Shown here: piece by piece, positions 1 to 9,077 of the stretch
Layout: each line of letters starts with the position of its first letter
Position numbering within the stretch: position 1 is the stretch's first letter
Source of the DNA: Janthinobacterium sp. UMAB-56
GTDB taxonomy: Bacteria; Pseudomonadota; Gammaproteobacteria; Burkholderiales; Burkholderiaceae_D
Reading direction: 5' to 3'
Length of the DNA: 64,000 nt
Assembly (NCBI RefSeq): GCF_900095265.1
Contig: NZ_LT607657.1
Location: 18,393-82,392 of the forward strand
The notes under the pieces: model-generated
The model's input: only the letters and a program-made list of their open reading frames with translations
Databases searched by the model: none
Told to the model about the DNA's origin: nothing
Made by a program: the position numbers and the translations under genes

Positions 1-143
1 AGAAAAGTGGGGCATTTTACAGCCAGGTCAAGCAAGTTGATCGCGCGCCCGCCATGCATGCATTCCTTCACCTGCGTCAAGGACTGGGCAGTATTGGCGG
101 GGCTATAGTCTGCACCCTGAGCCGCTACAGGACTGTGCATATC

Positions 144-1181
144 ATGATGCTTGAATCAACCACCGCCACCCGCGTGGCCGGACCGCTGGAGCTGGTCTGT
201 CCGGCCGGCAGCCTGCCTGCCTTGAAAGCGGCCGTCGACCATGGCGCCGACACCGTTTACCTGGGTTTTCGCGACGCCACCAATGCGCGCAATTTCGCCG
301 GCCTCAATTTCGACGAGAAGGCCATCGCCGAGGGCGTGCGCTACGCCCATCAATATGGACGCAAGGTGCTGCTGGCGCTGAACACCTATCCGCAGCCGCA
401 TAACTGGGCCGTGTGGCGCAGCGCCATCGACCGCGCCGCGCAAGCCGGCATCGACGCCATGATCGTCGCCGATCCGGGCCTGATGGCGTATGCGGCCCAG
501 CACCACCCGCAACTGCGTTTGCACCTGTCCGTGCAGGGTTCTGCCACCAACTACGAGGCTATCAACTTTTATCACGAGCACTTTGGCATCGCCCGCGCCG
601 TGCTGCCGCGCGTGCTGTCGATGGCGCAGGTGGAGCAACTGATCGCCAAGACGGAAGTCGAGATCGAGGTGTTCGGCTTCGGCAGCCTGTGCGTGATGGT
701 CGAAGGGCGCTGCGCGCTGTCGTCGTATGCGACGGGCGAGGCGCCGAATACCCATGGCGTCTGCTCGCCAGCGAAATCCGTGCGCTGGCTGGAAACGCCG
801 AACGGCCTCGAATCGCGCCTGAACGGCGTGTTGATCGACCGCTATGCGCCCGGTGAGAACGCCAGCTATCCGACCCTGTGCAAGGGACGTTTCGACGTCA
901 ACGACGAAGAGTACTACGCCATCGAGGAACCGGCCAGCTTGAATACCCTGGCGCTGCTGCCGCAGCTGATCGCCATGGGCGTGCGCGCCGTGAAAATCGA
1001 AGGACGCCAGCGCAGCCCCGCCTACGTGGCGCAGGTCACGCGCGTGTGGCGCGAAGCGATCGACGCCTGCCGCGAAGGCAATGCGCGCTACGCCGTCAAG
1101 CCGGGCTGGATGGCGGCCATGGACAAGCTGGCCGAAGGCCAGCAGCACACACTTGGTGCCTACCACCGCTCCTGGAAATAG
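144..1181 (+). CDS. ubiU: O2-independent ubiquinone hydroxylation subunit UbiU (peptidase U32 family)
   Basis: UbiU pairs with UbiV in a heterodimer that hydroxylates the ubiquinone ring without oxygen. The protein has the U32 N-terminus (LELVCPAGSLPALKAAVDHGADTVY is the region near residues 14-38). Four cysteines at about residues 183, 190, 207 and 246 have spacings of 7, 17 and 39, which match as I recall the [4Fe-4S] ligands of E. coli UbiU. An in-frame start exists at 54, but homology begins only after 144, where two ATG codons stand side by side (144 and 147) behind a weak acagga. It is followed after three bases by ubiV. Function is assigned from family knowledge and is supported by the complete ubiU-ubiV-ubiT set. 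Confidence 0.93.
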   Translation: MMLESTTATRVAGPLELVCPAGSLPALKAAVDHGADTVYLGFRDATNARNFAGLNFDEKAIAEGVRYAHQYGRKVLLALNTYPQPHNWAVWRSAIDRAAQAGIDAMIVADPGLMAYAAQHHPQLRLHLSVQGSATNYEAINFYHEHFGIARAVLPRVLSMAQVEQLIAKTEVEIEVFGFGSLCVMVEGRCALSSYATGEAPNTHGVCSPAKSVRWLETPNGLESRLNGVLIDRYAPGENASYPTLCKGRFDVNDEEYYAIEEPASLNTLALLPQLIAMGVRAVKIEGRQRSPAYVAQVTRVWREAIDACREGNARYAVKPGWMAAMDKLAEGQQHTLGAYHRSWK

Positions 1182-1184
1182 AGG

Positions 1185-2087
1185 ATGAACATGCTGAAGC
1201 TTTCACTGGGTCCATTGCTGTACTACTGGCCGCGCGCCACCGTCTTCGAGTTTTACCAGCAGATTGCCGGCTCCGCCGTCGATATCGTGTACCTGGGCGA
1301 AACCGTGTGCTCGCGCCGGCATGAGCTGCGCCTGGGCGACTGGCTCGACATCGCCGACATGCTGGCCGCCGCCGGCAAGGAAGTGGTGCTGTCGACGCAG
1401 GCGCTGATCGAGGCGGGCGCAGAATTGGCGACCCTGCGCCGCATCACGGGCAACGGCCGTTACGACGTCGAGGCCAACGACATGGGCGCCGTGCACTGCA
1501 TGGACAAGGGCACGTCCTTTGTCGCCGGTCCCCATTTGAACCTGTTCAATGGCCCCAGCCTGCAACTGCTGGCGCGCCTGGGCGCGCGGCGCTGGGTGAT
1601 GCCGCTGGAAATGGGGCAGGCGGCGCTGGCCGAGATGCAGCGCCAGAAACCGGAAGGGCTGGAGACGGAAGTATTCGCCTATGGTCGCATGCCGCTGGCG
1701 TTTTCCGCGCGCTGTTTTACGGCGCGCAACCGCAACCTGCCGAAGGACGACTGCGGCTACAGCTGCCTGGAAGAACCGGACGGCCTGCTGCTGCGCACGC
1801 GCGACGCCGTGCCCTTCCTCGTGCTGAATGGCACGCAGACGCAGTCGGCGCTGGTCTACAACCTGGTGCGCGAACTCGACGCCATGCGCGACATGGGCGT
1901 GTCGGTGGCGCGCATCAGCCCGCAGGCCATGCATACGCAACAAGTCATTGCCATCTTCGACCGCGCCCGCCGCGGCCAGGTCAGCGGCATCGGCGCCCAG
2001 GCCCAGCTGGCGGCCTGCCAGCCGGCCGGCGCCTGCGATGGCTATTGGCACGGCCAGCCCGGCATGGAACAGCACGCCGCCCATTGA
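1185..2087 (+). CDS. ubiV: O2-independent ubiquinone hydroxylation subunit UbiV
   Basis: This is the second U32-family subunit of the anaerobic ubiquinone hydroxylase. The frame starts with two closely spaced ATGs (1185 and 1191), three bases after the ubiU stop, so it is very probably co-translated. Cysteines at about residues 42, 177, 190 and 194 give the C-x12-C-x3-C pattern expected of the UbiV [4Fe-4S] site. Length (300 aa) is normal for UbiV. No frameshift or missing ligand is visible. The neighbouring ubiT completes the pathway module. Confidence 0.93.
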   Translation: MNMLKLSLGPLLYYWPRATVFEFYQQIAGSAVDIVYLGETVCSRRHELRLGDWLDIADMLAAAGKEVVLSTQALIEAGAELATLRRITGNGRYDVEANDMGAVHCMDKGTSFVAGPHLNLFNGPSLQLLARLGARRWVMPLEMGQAALAEMQRQKPEGLETEVFAYGRMPLAFSARCFTARNRNLPKDDCGYSCLEEPDGLLLRTRDAVPFLVLNGTQTQSALVYNLVRELDAMRDMGVSVARISPQAMHTQQVIAIFDRARRGQVSGIGAQAQLAACQPAGACDGYWHGQPGMEQHAAH

Positions 2088-2107
2088 ACGCATCGAAAGG
2101 AAGCACC

Positions 2108-2635
2108 ATGCAAGATCAGCTGGAAAAATTACCCGTCCCGGCCAAGCCCGCTACCAGCAAACCTGCCATGTCGTACCGGCTGCCCGAGCCGCTGGCAGAA
2201 TTGCTGTCGAAACTGCCGCCGTATCCTGCCTCCTGGCTGTTCGTGCAAGGATTGAACCGCTTGCTGGCGCCGCAATTGCCCGACGACGTGCGGCGCAGCC
2301 TGGAAGGGCGCAGCCTGCGCCTGCGGCTGCTGGACGCGGGCATTGCCTTCGATTTCGAGTGGCAGGGCACGGTGTTCGTGGCCGAGCGCTATGTCGACGT
2401 GACGGACCTGTGCATCAGTGCCAGCGTGCATGATTTGATGCTGCTGGCGCGGCGCCAGGAAGATCCGGACACCCTGTTTTTCAGCCGCCGTTTGAGCCTG
2501 GAAGGCGATACGGAACTGGGTCTGCTGTTCAAGAATACGCTCGATGCCATCGAGTTGCCGCCATTCGACCTGCAGGCGCTGGGACCGCGCCGCGTGCTGG
2601 CGCATCTGCGCGACCGGGGCGCGCGGGAAGGCTGA
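2108..2635 (+). CDS. ubiT: Ubiquinone biosynthesis accessory factor UbiT (SCP2 sterol-binding domain)
   Basis: UbiT is an SCP2-fold lipid-binding protein needed for anaerobic ubiquinone synthesis, presumably presenting the prenylated intermediates to UbiUV. The start at 2108 has a good Shine-Dalgarno (aaaggaag) just upstream. A longer frame beginning at 2045 would overlap the end of ubiV without an RBS. The protein is 175 aa. The centre (LRLRLLDAGIAFDFEW, then VAERYVDVTDLCIS) is typical of the SCP2 beta sheet, and an LARRQEDPD segment matches the family. It is the third gene of ubiU-ubiV-ubiT, 20 bases after ubiV. Confidence 0.9.
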   Translation: MQDQLEKLPVPAKPATSKPAMSYRLPEPLAELLSKLPPYPASWLFVQGLNRLLAPQLPDDVRRSLEGRSLRLRLLDAGIAFDFEWQGTVFVAERYVDVTDLCISASVHDLMLLARRQEDPDTLFFSRRLSLEGDTELGLLFKNTLDAIELPPFDLQALGPRRVLAHLRDRGAREG

Positions 2636-2674
2636 GCCGATAAGGGGGCGCCGCGACGGGCGGCAGCAGGCGTT

Positions 2675-2938
2675 CTAGTGGCGGCAATGGCCGCAGGCGC
2701 CGCTGCACGATGGCAGTTGCTCCTCATCGGAGGCCTCGCCCATGAAGCCGGCGTCGTTGACGGCGACCAGCAAGCGCTCTTGTGTGGCCAGCCGTTCGTC
2801 AAATTGCACCGTGGCACCGTGGCGCGCCAGCGAGACGCATACGGTGGCCACGCCCGCGACGCCTTCGAGCGCACCCGTCAGCCTGTCGGCGCAGCCTTCG
2901 TGATCCATACCAATAATATTCAAGCGCGCAGTCTGCAT
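2675..2938 (-). CDS. Small heavy-metal-associated (HMA-like) protein with Cys-rich tail
   Basis: This 87-residue protein has the beta-alpha-beta layout of HMA metallochaperones: a MQTARLNIIGM strand, a helix, then VATVCVSL and ATVQFDE strands. The usual metal motif GMxCxxC is changed to GMDHEGC (residues 10-16), so a His replaces the first Cys. The C-terminus carries CSGACGHCRH, a second possible metal site rich in Cys and His. It faces ubiT convergently and no transporter is adjacent. The likely role is cytosolic metal (copper-type) binding. A canonical CopZ function is doubtful because of the altered motif. Confidence 0.75.
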   Translation of the reverse strand: MQTARLNIIGMDHEGCADRLTGALEGVAGVATVCVSLARHGATVQFDERLATQERLLVAVNDAGFMGEASDEEQLPSCSGACGHCRH

Positions 2939-3186
2939 GGCTTCCTCTTGTTTTTCAGATAAAAAAAACAGCGTAGGCGAGGGGCGCGCATGCCGTCCAG
3001 AGGCGCACGCGCTTTTTATTTTCTATTTGCTGTTTTGTTGATCTGGATTAATTCTTCTGCCTCCATTGCCGCCGGGAACTGCTGTTGTTTTATACACAGT
3101 TTCCTTATTCCATTCGACAAGCGTGGCGTGCTGCGCGATACTATCATTCTGATAAGAACGCTATGAAGCGCTGGAAAGGAGGGGCC

Positions 3187-4047
3187 ATGCAGCGTCGCTC
3201 CCTGCTCATGCTGGCAGGCCTGTGGCCGTTTGGCGTCGCTACCGGCGCCGCGCCGTTGCCGCTCGTGTATCCGCGACACCAGGCACTCAATGATCCGCAG
3301 CAAGGCTACGTGACGGCTTTGCTGCAAATGGCGCTGGCGCGTTCGGGCCAGGCGTATGCGCTGCGCCGTTCCCAACTGCGCATGGTGCAGACGCGCGCCA
3401 TGCAAGAAATCGCCACGGCATCGGGCAGCGTCGATGTCGTGTGGGCCATGACGAGCCGCGCGCGCGAAACGCAATTGTTGCCGGTGCGCATACCCATCGA
3501 CCGTGGCCTGATCGGCTGGCGCGTGGCCCTGATCCAGGCGCGCCAGCCGCAGTTGCTGCGGGCCGTGCGCAGTATCAGCGCCCTGGCGCGGCTGTCTGCC
3601 GGCCAGATGCGCGACTGGCCAGATTCCGCCATCCTGCAAGCGAATGGCTTGCGCCTCGATACTTCGAGCACCTATGAAGGCCTGTTCCAGCAACTGGCTG
3701 CAGGGCGCATCGATTACTTTCCCCGTTCCGTGATCGAGGCGCAAAGCGAGCTGGCCAGCCATGCGCAATTGCCGCTGGCGCTAGATACCCACCTGGTCAT
3801 TCGCTACCCGGCGGCGCTGTATTTTTTTGTCGGCAGGCATCGGCCGGAGCTGGCACGCCACATTGAAAGCGGACTGGAAACCATGCTCGCCGATGGCAGT
3901 TTCGCGCGGCTGTTTCAGCAGCATTTCGGCCGTCTCGCCGATGGCTTGAAGCTGTCCCGTCGGTACGTGCTGGAGCTGGCGAATCCTGACTTGCCGGAGG
4001 AGACGCCGCTGGAGCGCAAGGCACTTTGGTATCGTCCACATCATTAA
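3187..4047 (+). CDS. Periplasmic solute-binding protein, family 3-like
   Basis: The start at 3187 follows an excellent aaaggagg. Upstream ATGs in the same frame (3085, 3163) lack one and would bury the signal peptide. Residues 1-21 (MQRRSLLMLAGLWPFGVATGA) form a signal peptide. The rest reads as a small type-3 periplasmic binding domain, with an early LVYPRHQALNDPQQGY segment, a middle DTSSTYEGLFQQLAAGRIDYFP region typical of the hinge, and a C-terminal helix LADGSFARLFQQHFG. No permease or sensor gene is adjacent, so the ligand and partner are unknown. It could be an orphan amino-acid-type binding protein. Confidence 0.75.
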   Translation: MQRRSLLMLAGLWPFGVATGAAPLPLVYPRHQALNDPQQGYVTALLQMALARSGQAYALRRSQLRMVQTRAMQEIATASGSVDVVWAMTSRARETQLLPVRIPIDRGLIGWRVALIQARQPQLLRAVRSISALARLSAGQMRDWPDSAILQANGLRLDTSSTYEGLFQQLAAGRIDYFPRSVIEAQSELASHAQLPLALDTHLVIRYPAALYFFVGRHRPELARHIESGLETMLADGSFARLFQQHFGRLADGLKLSRRYVLELANPDLPEETPLERKALWYRPHH

Positions 4048-4334
4048 TTGTAATTTTGTTCATCAGAGTCCAAGCAGCACTTCCATCGTGCGCAGCATGT
4101 TTAATCAAACGCAAGCCGCGTTCAACAGGGCAGCTATGGCTAGCGATAATTCTTTTCCACCGAACGTGCTTGCGCCGGCGCATCAATGACGCAGCGCTGG
4201 TGGCGCCCGTTTCTATGCCGTCCCGGTGAAGCAATCGTGCAGGCTGGAATAGACATCCGTGGATATAATTGCTATTGTGAAAGTATAAACATGGCAACCC
4301 CGTGCTTTCCCCTCATTCATTGACTGGACGCTAC

Positions 4335-5759
4335 ATGGGCAGATTGCAAGGACACTTATCATTATTGCTGGCGACGGCCCTGGGCGCAGCCCTGCCTGCC
4401 CAGGCGCAGCTGCCGGCAGGGGCGCCGCTGACCTTCAACGAAGCGCTGCAGCAAGCGGCAAAGGCCTCGGGCGTCGTGCAGGGCGCCGCGCTCGACGTGC
4501 GCGCAAAAACACTCAAAGCGGAAGCCTTGGCGAATATCGACGGCCCTTCCGTGGACTTGACGGCGTTTCGCGGCCGATTGTCGACGGACTTGAGTATCGA
4601 TACGAGCGGCCTGTCCGGTGTGGTGGGCGGTATCGAATCCGTGCTGCCATCGATTCCCGGCTTGCCCACGCCACACATTCCCAATTCCCTGAACCGTGAA
4701 GTGGTGACGGATCTGACCTCGTTCGGCTTGCTGGGCATGTGGCCCATCTACACGGGTGGGCGCCTGGACGCCGTCAAGGGACTCGCTTCCAGCCTGACCC
4801 TGGCCGCCCAGGCCGAACGCACGGAAGCGGAAGAGCAACTGGCCACCCTGGTGGCGCAGCGCTATTTCCAGTTGCTGCTGGCCAAGCGGGTGGTGGCGGT
4901 GCGGGCCGACGTGACGGCAGGCGTGACGCAGCACCAGCGCGACGCGGCCAAGCTGGAAAAGGGCGGCCTGATTTCGCGCGCGGAACGCTTGCGCGCCGAC
5001 GTGGCCCTGGACAGCGCCCGCAGCGAGGAAGCGCAGGCGCGCAGCGATGAGGAAATCGCGCAAGTGGCGCTCGACCGTTTGCTTGCCGTCAAGACGCAAG
5101 TGCGGCCCAGCACGCCGCTGTTCGTCAATAGCTTGCCCGTTGGCACCCTGCAATCGTTCATCAGCACGGGCATGCGGGAAAATGCCAACTGGAAAAAGAT
5201 CGACAGCAAGCGCGTGCAGGCCGAGCAAGCCTTGAAGTTGCATGGCAAGGAATACGCGCCTACTGTGTTTGCCATCGGTAACTACAATTTGAATCGCGGC
5301 AGCGAAAAACTCGTGCGCTCGAACTGGGCAGTTGGCCTGGTCGTATCCGTACCGCTGGTGCACCGCATCAATACGGGCAAGATGATCGCCGCCGCCAGGC
5401 TGGACCAGGAGCGGGTGGAAGTGGTGGCGCGCCAGGCCGAGCGCGACATTCCCACCCTGATCGAGAAAAACTGGCGCGCGCTGGAAAATGCCCGCATCCA
5501 GTACCTGTCCACGGCCTCGTCGGTGGAACTGGCGCGCGAAAATATCCGTTTGCAAACGGTGGCCTTCCAGCAAGGGCAAGTGACGTCGCTGGAAGTGGTC
5601 GACGCGCGCCTGAACCTGGCCAAGGTGGAAACGCAGCGCGCGCAGACGGCCTATAACTATGTGATGGGGCTGGCGCAATTGCTGGAAGCGACGGGCGAGA
5701 CGCAGCGCCTGGGCAGCCTGGCCGCCGCAGCCGACATCCAATTACCTGTGGATAAATAA
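4335..5759 (+). CDS. TolC-family outer membrane efflux protein
   Basis: This is the outer-membrane channel of a tripartite exporter. From the ATG at 4335 the protein opens with a signal peptide ending near AQAQLPAG. A GTG at 4302 in the same frame would add 11 residues and cannot be excluded. Long amphipathic helices (for example AERTEAEEQLATLVAQRYFQ and the mirrored C-terminal VVDARLNLAKVETQRAQTAYNYVMG) are the hallmark of the duplicated OEP domain. Length (474 aa) is normal. It is followed after two bases by the HlyD-type adaptor, so export is the clear context. The substrate is unknown. Confidence 0.9.
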   Translation: MGRLQGHLSLLLATALGAALPAQAQLPAGAPLTFNEALQQAAKASGVVQGAALDVRAKTLKAEALANIDGPSVDLTAFRGRLSTDLSIDTSGLSGVVGGIESVLPSIPGLPTPHIPNSLNREVVTDLTSFGLLGMWPIYTGGRLDAVKGLASSLTLAAQAERTEAEEQLATLVAQRYFQLLLAKRVVAVRADVTAGVTQHQRDAAKLEKGGLISRAERLRADVALDSARSEEAQARSDEEIAQVALDRLLAVKTQVRPSTPLFVNSLPVGTLQSFISTGMRENANWKKIDSKRVQAEQALKLHGKEYAPTVFAIGNYNLNRGSEKLVRSNWAVGLVVSVPLVHRINTGKMIAAARLDQERVEVVARQAERDIPTLIEKNWRALENARIQYLSTASSVELARENIRLQTVAFQQGQVTSLEVVDARLNLAKVETQRAQTAYNYVMGLAQLLEATGETQRLGSLAAAADIQLPVDK

Positions 5760-5761
5760 GA

Positions 5762-6736
5762 ATGAGCAACCCCAAAAAACCCTTGGCCATAGTCGCCGCC
5801 GTCATCGTTCTGGCCTTCGTGGGCTGGGGCTTGTACCAGGCGTTCCAGCCGCAGCACCTGCCTTTGCAGGGACAAATGGATGCGCAGGAAGTCAATGTGT
5901 CGTCGAAAGTGCCGGGCAGGGTGGGCGAACTGTACGTCAAGCTGGGCCAGACGGTGCCGAAAGGCCAGCTACTGTTCCAGCTGACGAGCCCTGAGGTGGA
6001 TGCGAAGATCGCCCAGGCGACGGCCGCCACGCAAGCGGCCGATGCGGTGGTGCAAAAGGCGCAAGCCGGTGCGCGTCCGGAGGAAGTCCGTGCCGCCAAA
6101 GCTAACTGGGAGCGGGCGCAGACGGGGGCGAATATTGCCAAGACCACATATACCCGCGTCAACAATATGTTCGAGCAAGGCGTGATCGCCCAGCAGAAAC
6201 GCGACGAGGCGCAAGCGCAATGGCGCGCCGCCGACCAGCTGGCGCAAGCTGCCCGCGCGCAATATGACATGGCACAAAAAGGCGCCCGTTCCGAAGACAA
6301 GACGGCCGCCGCCGCCCAGGCGCGCCAGGTGGGCGCCGTGCTGACGGAAGCGCAGATCGCCCTGGCGGAAACGAAGATCGTTGCACCGGTGGCGGGCCAG
6401 GTCAGCAAGATCCAGATACAGCCCGGTGAACTGGCGCCGCAAGGATTCCCCGTGATCACCCTGGTGAATCTCGATGACGCCTGGGCCGTGCTGCAGGTGC
6501 GCGAAGATGAAATGGCAGCGTTTGCCATGGGCAGCACGCACACGGCCAACGTGCCGGCCTTGAAACAGCAACTGAGCTTCAAGGTCAGCTCCGTGGCCGT
6601 GCTGCCGGACTTCGCCACCTGGCGCGCCGCGTGCCCGGGCGGCACGGATTTGCGCACGTTTGAAATCCGTTTGCGCCCCGCCATCAAGGTCGATGGCTTG
6701 CGTCCGGGCATGTCGGTTGTGTTTCCACCGCTCTGA
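5762..6736 (+). CDS. HlyD-family periplasmic adaptor (membrane fusion protein)
   Basis: This protein links inner-membrane permeases to the TolC-like channel. It has one N-terminal membrane helix (about residues 8-27), then a biotinyl/lipoyl-type half (VSSKVPGRVGELYVKLGQTVPKGQLL), a long alpha-hairpin (about 80-190) rich in Ala, Gln and Lys, and the second lipoyl half with APVAGQVSKIQIQPGE. It lies two bases after tolC and seven bases before the first permease, so the four genes form one operon. Its 324 aa resemble the YbhG/YhiI class of adaptors that serve ABC-2 exporters. Confidence 0.9.
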   Translation: MSNPKKPLAIVAAVIVLAFVGWGLYQAFQPQHLPLQGQMDAQEVNVSSKVPGRVGELYVKLGQTVPKGQLLFQLTSPEVDAKIAQATAATQAADAVVQKAQAGARPEEVRAAKANWERAQTGANIAKTTYTRVNNMFEQGVIAQQKRDEAQAQWRAADQLAQAARAQYDMAQKGARSEDKTAAAAQARQVGAVLTEAQIALAETKIVAPVAGQVSKIQIQPGELAPQGFPVITLVNLDDAWAVLQVREDEMAAFAMGSTHTANVPALKQQLSFKVSSVAVLPDFATWRAACPGGTDLRTFEIRLRPAIKVDGLRPGMSVVFPPL

Positions 6737-6742
6737 TAGCCG

Positions 6743-7924
6743 ATGAGCGAGCTTGACAAAGAGCAGCCGGCGGCGCTGGCGCGTGAGTGGCGGCGGCTGC
6801 GCGGCGACTTCTGGGACTTCGGCATGCTCAGCTGGATTCCGGTCGTGCTGTGCGGTATGTTGTGGCTGGTGTTTTCCGCCGGCATCGCGCGCGACTTGCC
6901 CATCGTCGTCATCGATAACGACAACTCCACCTTGTCGCGCCAGCTGACGCGCTGGCTCGACGCTTCGCCCGGCATCGAGGTGTCGGCCAAGGTGGCCTCC
7001 AGCGACGACGCCCTGCACCGGCTGCGCGAACGCACGGCGTTTGGCTATCTGCTCATTCCGAACGATTTTGAACAGAAACTGCTGGGTGGCCGGCAAGCCA
7101 CCGTGCAATGGCTGTACAACGCACAGTTTTCTTCGCACGCGGGCGCCTTGCTGCGCGACGTACGCACGGTCAGCACCACCTTGTCGGCTGGCATCGAGAT
7201 GACGGCGCGGGTCAAGAAGGGCATGTCGGGCGTGCAGGCGGCGGCCCAGTTCGAACCGATACGCACGACCTTGAACAGCCTGTATAACGATAATGTCAGC
7301 TATGAAGCATTCCTGACCCTGGCCCTGATGCCGGCCATGTTGCAGATTTTCATCGTCGTTGCCGTCGTCACGAGTATTGGGCGTGAATTGCGCGAGGGCA
7401 CGGTGCCGCAATGGCTGGCCTCGGCCCATGGCAGCTGGCTGCGCGCCGTCGGCGCCAAGCTGCTGTTCCCCCTCGTCGCCTACTGCGCGCTGGCGCTGCT
7501 GTACTTGCTGTTTTTCAGCCTGGCGCGGGACTGGGCCGTGGCGGGCAGCTTGCCGGCCTTACTGCTGAGCATGTTGCTGCTGGTGCTAGCCTACTGCGCC
7601 CTGGCGACCCTGCTGATCGCCGCTACCCTGTCCTTGCGCCTGGCCCTGTCGGGCGCGGCATTTATTACGGCGCCGGCCTTCGCGTTTGCGGGCCAGGCCT
7701 TTCCCTTGATGGCCATGCCGGCGCCGGCGCGCGCTTGGGCGGAAGCCTTGCCGCTCACGCATTATCTGCAGCTGCAAACGAAATACTGGCTGGCCGGCGC
7801 GCCGTGGCGCTATGGCGTGCAGGAAATGTTGATACTGGCCGGCTTTGCCATCGGCTGTGGCGCTGTGGGCGTATTCCTGCTGGCGCGCCGCGCGAATGCC
7901 CCGGCCGCATGGGGGCGCGCATGA
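6743..7924 (+). CDS. ABC-2 type permease 1 of TolC/HlyD exporter
   Basis: The protein has a membrane helix near residues 25-50, then a large periplasmic domain starting IVVIDNDNSTLSRQLTRWLD, and a C-terminal block of five or more helices (about 200-385). This is the ABC-2 layout (ABC2_membrane_3 type). The C-terminal LPLTHYLQLQTKYW is characteristic of these permeases. The TGA overlaps the ATG of the next permease. No ATP-binding subunit is encoded in the operon, as in YhgE/Pip-like relatives. What energises it is not evident from the sequence. Confidence 0.88.
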   Translation: MSELDKEQPAALAREWRRLRGDFWDFGMLSWIPVVLCGMLWLVFSAGIARDLPIVVIDNDNSTLSRQLTRWLDASPGIEVSAKVASSDDALHRLRERTAFGYLLIPNDFEQKLLGGRQATVQWLYNAQFSSHAGALLRDVRTVSTTLSAGIEMTARVKKGMSGVQAAAQFEPIRTTLNSLYNDNVSYEAFLTLALMPAMLQIFIVVAVVTSIGRELREGTVPQWLASAHGSWLRAVGAKLLFPLVAYCALALLYLLFFSLARDWAVAGSLPALLLSMLLLVLAYCALATLLIAATLSLRLALSGAAFITAPAFAFAGQAFPLMAMPAPARAWAEALPLTHYLQLQTKYWLAGAPWRYGVQEMLILAGFAIGCGAVGVFLLARRANAPAAWGRA

Positions 7925-9075
7925 ATAGTTGCTGGCCATCCTTTCTCGCCACCTGGCGCGCCATGCTGACGGACAAGGGCGCGCTGACCTTGCTGTTCAT
8001 TGGCGGCATCATCTATTCCTTCTTCTATCCGCTGCCGTACTCGAAGGAAATCGTCCAACGCGTGCCGGTGGCGGTCGTCGATCAGGACCGCAGCGCCATG
8101 TCGCGCCAGCTGACGCGCTTCGCCATGGCCCATCCCTCCTTGCAAGTCGTGGCCGTTACGCCGGACTTGTCCGTCGCGCAGGATTTATTGTGGCGCGACC
8201 AGGTCATGGGCGTCTTGATCCTTCCCGACGGCTTGCAGACGGACGTGCTGGCTGGCCGCGCCGCCCATGCGCAAGTGGCGGGCAATGGCTTGTATCTGAT
8301 GCTCAACAAGGTGGCCTTGAATGGCCTGGCCGAAGTGGTAGGCACCGTGTCGGCCGGTATCGAGCTCAAGCGTTTGGGTGCGGGCACGCCGTCCAGCGTA
8401 CAGGCAAACCAGCAGCGCTCGCCCATTGCCTTGGCCGCCGTGCCCCTGTTTAACGTCAAGGAAGGCTATGGCGCCTATGTCGTGCCCGGCGTGGCGACCT
8501 TGATCGTGCAGCAGACCTTGCTGATCGGCATGACCATGCTGTTCGGCACCTGGTACCAGCGCAAAAGCTTCCCCTTGGCAGGCAAGCGCACGGCGGGCGG
8601 CTATGTGGGCATGCTGCTGGCGTTTGCCTGCGTGGCGTTCCTGAACTGCTGTTATTTTTTCGGCTTTGTCTTCTGGTTCCAGGATTACCCCCGTGGCGGC
8701 AACTTTGGCGGCATGCTCTTGTTGCTGCTGCTGTTCTCCCTGGCAGAAGCGGCCTTCGGCATGCTGCTGGGTATGCTGTTTCGCACGCGCGAACGGGGCA
8801 CGCAGCTGATGATCGCCACCTCGATGCCGGTGCTGTTCCTCGCTGGCCTGACCTGGCCCGTGTCGTCCATGCCTGTCGTGCTGCAATGGCTGCGCTGGCT
8901 GCTGCCCTCCACGGCGGGCATACAGGGCTTTGTCGCACTCAACCAGATGGGCGCCTCGCTGTATGAAATCCGCCATGAAGTGGCGGGCTTGCTGGCCTTG
9001 CTGCTGGCCTGCGTGGCATTGGGCTGGTGGCGCTGGCGCGCCGAGGCGTCTGCGCCCAGCGTCAAACAAGGATGA
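7921..9075 (+). CDS. ABC-2 type permease 2 of TolC/HlyD exporter
   Basis: The start at 7921 overlaps the stop of permease 1 by ATGA. The open frame extends far upstream to 7411, but that part is a shadow of permease 1. The layout mirrors its partner: a first helix (LLFIGGIIYSFFYPLPY), a periplasmic VAVVDQDRSAMSRQLTRFA domain with the same D-x-S/R-x-x-S-R-Q-L signature, then six C-terminal helices and the LTWPVSSMP motif common in this family. The two permeases are diverged paralogues that probably heterodimerise. It has 384 residues. Confidence 0.9.
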   Translation: MNSCWPSFLATWRAMLTDKGALTLLFIGGIIYSFFYPLPYSKEIVQRVPVAVVDQDRSAMSRQLTRFAMAHPSLQVVAVTPDLSVAQDLLWRDQVMGVLILPDGLQTDVLAGRAAHAQVAGNGLYLMLNKVALNGLAEVVGTVSAGIELKRLGAGTPSSVQANQQRSPIALAAVPLFNVKEGYGAYVVPGVATLIVQQTLLIGMTMLFGTWYQRKSFPLAGKRTAGGYVGMLLAFACVAFLNCCYFFGFVFWFQDYPRGGNFGGMLLLLLLFSLAEAAFGMLLGMLFRTRERGTQLMIATSMPVLFLAGLTWPVSSMPVVLQWLRWLLPSTAGIQGFVALNQMGASLYEIRHEVAGLLALLLACVALGWWRWRAEASAPSVKQG

Positions 9076-9077
9076 TC

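Noticed and set aside
67..80. FNR-like site (ttcacctgcgtcaa) upstream of ubiU
   Set aside because: It matches only about 7 of the 10 consensus bases of TTGAT-N4-ATCAA, and no promoter can be placed next to it. It would make biological sense, but the match is too weak.
147..155. ttgaatcaa inside the ubiU start as an FNR half-site pair
   Set aside because: It lacks the four-base spacer and lies within the coding start.
7411..7920. Extension of the second ABC-2 permease back to 7411
   Set aside because: This part reads the first permease gene out of frame. The ATG at 7921 overlapping the previous stop fits the operon and the family length.
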